Positions 59,526 through 64,000 of a stretch of 64,000 nt of DNA are shown piece by piece (the stretch's first letter is position 1; the number at the start of each line of letters is the position of its first letter). The notes under the pieces were generated by a model that saw only the letters and a list, made by a program, of their open reading frames with translations, was not told the origin of the DNA and did no database searches. The position numbers were made by a program, and so were the translations under genes. Source of the DNA: CAZZKG01 sp964654825 (GTDB taxonomy: Bacteria > Gemmatimonadota > CAZMKB01); contig CAZZKG010000006.1 in NCBI GenBank assembly GCA_964654825.1, positions 1-64,000 on the forward strand, given 5' to 3'.

Positions 59526-60815
59526 ATGAGCATGAATGAAATCAATGTAACAGTCAGAGAAGAGGGTGATTCCCACCGCATTCTGTCGATCCGGGTTGCC
59601 GGTTCGAAGATGCAGAGGGAGAGAGAGAAGATCATAAAACGGTTCCAGAAAAAGGCCAAGATTCCCGGCTTTCGTCCCGGCAGGATCCCAAAACAGATCA
59701 TCGAAAAAAATTTCCAGGACGACATCAAACTCGAATTGATGGAAACGGTTATTAAGGATGCGTACCGGGAAGCACTCAAAGAACAGGATCTCAATCCCAT
59801 ATCACAGCCACGATTTTCCAATGTCGAAACTTCACCCGATTCAACCATGTCATTCGATGCCACGTTCGATGTCAAACCGAACGTGGAGGTGAGGCGATAC
59901 ACCGGTTTCAAGATCGAGAAGAAAGTGAGCACGGTATCCGATTCGGAGACAGAGAGGGTACTGGAGAGGTTGAGGAGAGAGCGGGCCGTCTCGAGTCCGG
60001 TCGATCGGCCGGCCCAGACAGGAGACCTCGTCAGCATGTCGTATATTTCGCTGAATGAGGATGGTACACCGATCAAGGACGAACCCACGAAGAGTATCGA
60101 TGTTAACCTGGGCGATGGTGGAGTACTCAATGAGATAGAGAATGGAATTATCGGAATGAGCCCAACAGAAGAGAAGGAAATCACAGTTACTTATCCTGGA
60201 GATTACTTCGTCGAGAGTCTCCGGCGGGCCACCCGAAAACTCATCATCACGGTGTCGGAAGTTAAGGAGGTTGTTCTGCCGCCTCTCGATGATGAGTTCG
60301 CAAAGAGTATCGATCCCGGCAAGGACCTGGAATCCCTCAGGGAGGAGATCAAAACACGACTCACGGAGGAAAAAGTACGGAAGGCAGAGAGAGATGTGAC
60401 CGAGAAGCTGATCGACCTCGTGATCGAGGCGAATCCCTTCGAATCACCGAAGATTATTGTCGAAGGCTACCTCGATGAGTTTCTCCACAGACTTGCCGAA
60501 GAGCGGAAAGCAGCCGGGCAGGATTTCGATCCTGAAAAAGTGAGAGACGCCTATCGACCGGCAGCCGAGAGGGTTTTCAAGAAGAACTTCTTACTCGAGT
60601 CGATTGCCAGAGCCGAGAGCATAGATGTGACCGAAGACGACATGGAGAAAGAGCTTTTGAGTATTTCCCAGGGGTCAGAACCATACCTCGAATCGCTGAG
60701 AAGAGGATTGGAAAAGGACTCCGGTGCGATGGAGAATTTTAAGTCTGATATCAAACACAAAAAAGTGACTGAATTCCTGAAAAACAATTCGGAAGTGAGA
60801 GAACAATATGAGTGA
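59526..60815 (+). CDS. tig: Trigger factor
   Basis: About 429 residues from ATG 59526 or the ATG six bases on; a longer frame that reads through the tRNA is an artefact. The ribosome-binding N-terminus contains FQKKAKIPGFRPGRIPKQIIEKNF with the GFRPGR-type signature. The middle FKBP-like domain is GDLVSMSYISLNEDG, then KEITVTYPGDYF. The C-terminal helical domain follows (DDEFAKSIDPGKDLESLREEI). It catches nascent chains at the ribosome exit and has peptidyl-prolyl isomerase activity. It overlaps clpP by eight bases. Confidence 0.96.
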   Translation: MSMNEINVTVREEGDSHRILSIRVAGSKMQREREKIIKRFQKKAKIPGFRPGRIPKQIIEKNFQDDIKLELMETVIKDAYREALKEQDLNPISQPRFSNVETSPDSTMSFDATFDVKPNVEVRRYTGFKIEKKVSTVSDSETERVLERLRRERAVSSPVDRPAQTGDLVSMSYISLNEDGTPIKDEPTKSIDVNLGDGGVLNEIENGIIGMSPTEEKEITVTYPGDYFVESLRRATRKLIITVSEVKEVVLPPLDDEFAKSIDPGKDLESLREEIKTRLTEEKVRKAERDVTEKLIDLVIEANPFESPKIIVEGYLDEFLHRLAEERKAAGQDFDPEKVRDAYRPAAERVFKKNFLLESIARAESIDVTEDDMEKELLSISQGSEPYLESLRRGLEKDSGAMENFKSDIKHKKVTEFLKNNSEVREQYE

Positions 60816-61440
60816 ATCCAGGTTCGATCATCGTAATGAGAACCAGGCACCCCGAGTGCAGCACCTCGTTCCTATCGTCGTCGAAAAAACGGGTATGGGG
60901 GAGAGGGCGTATGACATCTTCTCGAGGCTCTTGAAGGATAGAATCATTTTCCTGGGGAGTCCTATCGACGATACCGTTGCCAATCTTGTTATCGCCCAGA
61001 TGCTCTTTCTGGAAGCTGAAGATTCGACGAAAGACATCTACCTGTATATCAACAGTCCCGGTGGAGTAGCTTCCGCCGGTCTTGCGATATATGACACTGT
61101 TCAGTTCCTCAAGTGTGATGTGGCGACCATATGCATGGGGCTTGCTGCAAGCGCTGCGGCTATATTACTCGCCGCCGGGGCAAAGGGAAAGAGATCGGCT
61201 CTCCCACATTCCCGCATCATGATCCATCAGCCGCATGGAGGTATCCAGGGACAGGCGGCCGACATCGAGATACACGCAAAAGAAATCCTTGGACTTCGGG
61301 AACAGCTCAACCATATCCTGGCAAAGCACACCGGTCAGAAGATCGACCGCATTGCCAAGGATACCGACCGCAACTATTTTATGTCGGCCGCTGAAGCTAA
61401 GAAGTACGGGATTCTCGATGAAGTGATCGAGAAACATTGA
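60808..61440 (+). CDS. clpP: ATP-dependent Clp protease proteolytic subunit
   Basis: This encodes 210 residues. The processed N-terminus is expected near LVPIVVEKTGMGERAYDIFSRLL. The catalytic Ser lies in CMGLAASAAAILLAAGAKGKR, His in SRIMIHQPHGG and Asp in RIAKDTDRNYFMSAAEA, so all three are present. It forms the double-heptamer peptidase chamber fed by ClpX, which is encoded next. It begins within the end of tig. Confidence 0.98.
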   Translation: MSESRFDHRNENQAPRVQHLVPIVVEKTGMGERAYDIFSRLLKDRIIFLGSPIDDTVANLVIAQMLFLEAEDSTKDIYLYINSPGGVASAGLAIYDTVQFLKCDVATICMGLAASAAAILLAAGAKGKRSALPHSRIMIHQPHGGIQGQAADIEIHAKEILGLREQLNHILAKHTGQKIDRIAKDTDRNYFMSAAEAKKYGILDEVIEKH

Positions 61441-61512
61441 TGTATTTATCAGGGGAACAATATCGCTCCCTAATAATATATACTAGAGGAGACATAAACA
61501 GAGGGTATCAGG

Positions 61513-62772
61513 ATGAAAGATAAATCCGGAAAAGAATCGTACCGAGATTTTCGATGTTCATTCTGCGGGAAACCGCAGAACAAGGTTGAGAAACTCATAT
61601 CCGGGCCGTCGGTATTCATCTGCTCGGACTGCATACACCTGTGCAATGAGATCCTGAAAGAGGAAGAACTTCAGGAATCGAAACTGGGTACCAAGTCCGT
61701 ACCTTCGCCTCAGGAAATTCACACGGTTCTGGACGATTATGTTATCGGACAGGAAAAAGCGAAGAGGGTCCTGTCCGTCGCCGTTTACAATCATTACAAA
61801 CGTATCCTTTCTCCAAAATTCACTGATGATGTGGAGATCGACAAATCCAACATCCTCCTGGTCGGCCCTACCGGCGTCGGTAAAACCCTCCTTGCACAGA
61901 CACTCGCAAAATTTCTCAGGGTTCCCTTTGCAATCGCTGATGCGACGACGCTCACCGAAGCGGGATACGTCGGTGAAGACGTCGAGAACATCCTCGTGAG
62001 ACTTCTCCAGGCGGCCGATTACAACATTCATGAGGCCGAACGCGGAATCGTCTACATCGACGAGATCGACAAGATATCGAGGAAATCCGAGAATCCATCA
62101 ATCACTCGTGATGTTTCCGGTGAAGGTGTCCAGCAGGCACTCCTGAAGATCCTGGAAGGGACCGTTGCCTCGGTCCCACCACAGGGGGGGAGAAAACATC
62201 CCCAGCAGGAGTACATCAGCATCAACACGCGGGACATCCTCTTTATCTGCGGCGGTGCATTCAACGGGCTCGACAGGTTGATCGAACGCCGTGTGGGGAT
62301 GCAGGGGATCGGCTTCGGCGTGGAGATGAAGAGGAGGGAACAGGAGAGCCAGGTTCAGGTAATAGCGATGGCGGAGCCGGATGATTTCATCAAATACGGT
62401 CTCATACCCGAGCTCATCGGCAGGTTGCCTGTCTACTCTCACCTCAGTGAGCTCGACAGGAGTGCTCTCATCAGTATACTCACTTATCCCAAGAACGCAA
62501 TCATCAAGCAGTACGTCAAGATCTTCAAGATGGAAAATGTCAAACTCACGTTCAAAGACGATGCCATCGAAGAGATCGCAATTCTGGCTATTAAACGAGG
62601 GACCGGCGCTCGAGGACTCAGGTCGGTTGTCGAGGATATCATGCTGGACCTCATGTATGATATTCCCTCGCGGAAGGACATCAAAGAGATCATCATGACT
62701 CCTGAAGCCGTCCGCAAGGAAAAACCTCCTGTCGTGATCCTGGAGGAGAAGAGGAAGAAGAAAGAGGCCTGA
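61513..62772 (+). CDS. clpX: ATP-dependent Clp protease ATP-binding subunit ClpX
   Basis: This encodes 419 residues. The N-terminal zinc domain is complete (FRCSFCGKPQNKVEKL and FICSDCIHLCNEI). Walker A is LLVGPTGVGKTLLAQTLA, Walker B is GIVYIDEIDKISRK, and the RKH pore-region segment is ERRVGMQGIGFG. KRGTGARGLRSVVEDIMLDLMYDIPS holds sensor 2. It unfolds tagged substrates for ClpP. Its stop touches the lon start. Confidence 0.98.
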   Translation: MKDKSGKESYRDFRCSFCGKPQNKVEKLISGPSVFICSDCIHLCNEILKEEELQESKLGTKSVPSPQEIHTVLDDYVIGQEKAKRVLSVAVYNHYKRILSPKFTDDVEIDKSNILLVGPTGVGKTLLAQTLAKFLRVPFAIADATTLTEAGYVGEDVENILVRLLQAADYNIHEAERGIVYIDEIDKISRKSENPSITRDVSGEGVQQALLKILEGTVASVPPQGGRKHPQQEYISINTRDILFICGGAFNGLDRLIERRVGMQGIGFGVEMKRREQESQVQVIAMAEPDDFIKYGLIPELIGRLPVYSHLSELDRSALISILTYPKNAIIKQYVKIFKMENVKLTFKDDAIEEIAILAIKRGTGARGLRSVVEDIMLDLMYDIPSRKDIKEIIMTPEAVRKEKPPVVILEEKRKKKEA

Positions 62773-64000
62773 ATGAAGCTCAGTATAAACAAAGAGGGCG
62801 AGATCATCGAACTCGAAGACATGTTACCGGTCATCCCGTTGCGGGATGTGGTCATCTATCCCAACATGGTCGTACCACTTCTGGTCGGACGGGAGGCTTC
62901 GGTCGCCGCCCTCGAATTATCCATGCTGGGTGACAAACTACTGTTCCTGGCTCCCCAGCTCGAGAGTGACATAAGCGAACCCGAACCGGCGGACCTGTAT
63001 GACATCGGGACCATATCCAGGATTCTCCAGATGGTAAAACTCCCGAATGGGACAGTGAAAGTTCTTGTCGAGGGGATCGAACGGGCAATCCCGGTTGCCT
63101 ACACGCAGGAGAAGGAGTATCTGAATGTTCAGATAGAGTTATTCTCGATGGGAGAGAAAAAGGGGAAGAAGATCGAAGCCATAGCCAGAAGATCCATGGC
63201 GCTGTTCGAAGATTATGTGAAATTCAACAATCGTCTTCCCGAAGAGCTCCTCGCAACTCTCCAAAACGTCTCGGGCAACGTCCGGCTTCTCTATCTCATT
63301 GCGAGTCACCTGCTGCTCAAGCTTTCCGACAAGGTGGCACTCCTCGAGATTCCTACACTCTATGAAGCGTTCGAAGAGACGAACCGCATCATGGTTTCAG
63401 AGATCGAGATCCTCAAGCTCGAGAAGAAGATCGAGGGCGAAGTCAAGAGCCAGGTTCTCAAGAACCAGAAGGAATTCTACCTCCAGGAACAGCTGAAAGC
63501 CATCTACAAAGAACTGGGGGACGCGGAGGATCAAGGGGATGAGATACTCGAGCTTCAGGAAAAAGCCGAGAAGGTAGGCCTACCCAAGGATGTAATGGAA
63601 AAAGCTGAAAAAGAGATAAGAAAGCTTTCGAAAATGGCTCCCCTCTCACCCGAAGCCACTGTCATCAGGAATTATCTCGACTGGATCCTGGGTATACCCT
63701 GGAAGAAGAGGACACGAGACAATCTCTCGATCGAAGAGGCCGAGCGGATCCTCGACGAAGACCACTACGGCCTGGAAAAAGCGAAGGAAAGGATACTCGA
63801 ATACATCGCGGTTCTCAAGCTTGTAGGGAAGATGAAGGGCCCGATCCTCTGTCTGGTCGGTCCCCCCGGTGTCGGCAAGACATCCCTGGCCCGATCGATC
63901 GGGAGGGCGCTCGGACGGAAAATCGTCAGGATCTCACTGGGGGGTATACGGGACGAGGCTGAGATCAGGGGACACAGGAAGACATACATCGGAGCCCTCC
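62773..64000 (+). CDS. lon: ATP-dependent protease Lon, N-terminal 409 codons
   Basis: ATG 62773 directly follows the clpX stop, and the frame is open to the right edge. The LAN domain begins EDMLPVIPLRDVVIYPNMVVPLLVGR. The coiled-coil region has LKNQKEFYLQEQLKAIYKELG, and the segment YLDWILGIPWKKRT leads to the AAA+ module with Walker A CLVGPPGVGKTSLARSIG near residue 360. GGIRDEAEIRGHRKTYIGAL lies at the edge. The Walker B and protease domain are outside the window. The gene completes the tig-clpP-clpX-lon order typical of many bacteria. Confidence 0.97.
   Translation, partial: MKLSINKEGEIIELEDMLPVIPLRDVVIYPNMVVPLLVGREASVAALELSMLGDKLLFLAPQLESDISEPEPADLYDIGTISRILQMVKLPNGTVKVLVEGIERAIPVAYTQEKEYLNVQIELFSMGEKKGKKIEAIARRSMALFEDYVKFNNRLPEELLATLQNVSGNVRLLYLIASHLLLKLSDKVALLEIPTLYEAFEETNRIMVSEIEILKLEKKIEGEVKSQVLKNQKEFYLQEQLKAIYKELGDAEDQGDEILELQEKAEKVGLPKDVMEKAEKEIRKLSKMAPLSPEATVIRNYLDWILGIPWKKRTRDNLSIEEAERILDEDHYGLEKAKERILEYIAVLKLVGKMKGPILCLVGPPGVGKTSLARSIGRALGRKIVRISLGGIRDEAEIRGHRKTYIGAL

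Noticed and set aside
1..64000. CRISPR array, phage or integrative element
   Set aside because: I found no regularly spaced repeats, cas genes, integrase, terminase or structural phage genes; the only mobile features are the RAYT/REP family and the MITE.

Overview
The window reads as a chromosomal segment of a diderm bacterium, probably from the FCB side of the tree or a neighbouring candidate phylum. This is an inference. It rests on a secreted protein with a FlgD-like C-terminal sorting domain, a second one with a related tail, a PorV/PorQ-like barrel, lamin-tail and FG-GAP surface proteins, and a Wza-like export lipoprotein next to a conventional housekeeping complement. Several promoters are near-perfect sigma70 boxes (TTGACA, 17 bp, TATAAT or TACAAT). 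I saw no rRNA, CRISPR array or prophage.

Layout. (1) 1-5.4 kb is a decayed accessory stretch. It holds a UPF0158 gene, an intact HEPN/MNT (HepT/MntA-like) toxin-antitoxin pair, an orphan flavin-reductase tail, a 5'-truncated sorting-domain protein, and a DUF4143 ATPase broken by an amber codon and fused to a fragment of an unrelated gene. (2) 5.4-16.7 kb carries a DUF3467 gene, a three-gene minus-strand surface operon (lamin-tail protein, PorV-like barrel, HhH-domain protein), a SprT-like metalloprotease, two large secreted proteins and a GT39-type membrane glycosyltransferase. (3) 16.8-21.3 kb is accD-folC-VWA membrane protein. (4) 21.3-25.4 kb is the mobile patch: a RAYT transposase bracketed by REP-like repeats, a secreted propeller-like protein, and a full-length malate/lactate dehydrogenase pseudogene interrupted by a small MITE. 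(5) 25.4-32.9 kb is one compact operon read leftwards: radC, rsh, uvrB, tsaE, tsaB, rimI, purine nucleoside phosphorylase. (6) 33-55.1 kb is a surface-polysaccharide locus of 16 genes, all on the minus strand. It has a priming sugar transferase, Wza-like exporter, flippase, five glycosyltransferases, a GT39 enzyme, an FAD enzyme resembling UDP-galactopyranose mutase, a PIG-L deacetylase with a degenerate paralogue, and four alkaline-phosphatase-superfamily enzymes. (7) 55.9-64 kb is a plus-strand proteostasis block: dnaK, an HtrA protease, tRNA-Leu(UAG), tig, clpP, clpX and lon (cut by the window edge).

The most informative observations are small. A family of 23-27 bp REP-like repeats surrounds the RAYT gene and also sits at 25.35 kb and 54.0 kb. 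Two host genes end on stop codons supplied by these repeats. Just past one repeat lies a divergent second copy of the 3' end of the phosphorylase gene, which suggests allelic replacement. The MITE in the dehydrogenase can be excised on paper to restore the frame exactly, fixing a TA target duplication. Its central hairpin resembles another next to the 54 kb repeat pair. All four phosphatase-superfamily proteins of the polysaccharide locus end in the same LxxLGY tail. I did not find a clearly new multi-gene system. The best candidates are the lamin-tail/PorV-like/HhH operon and the phosphatase-rich polysaccharide locus.
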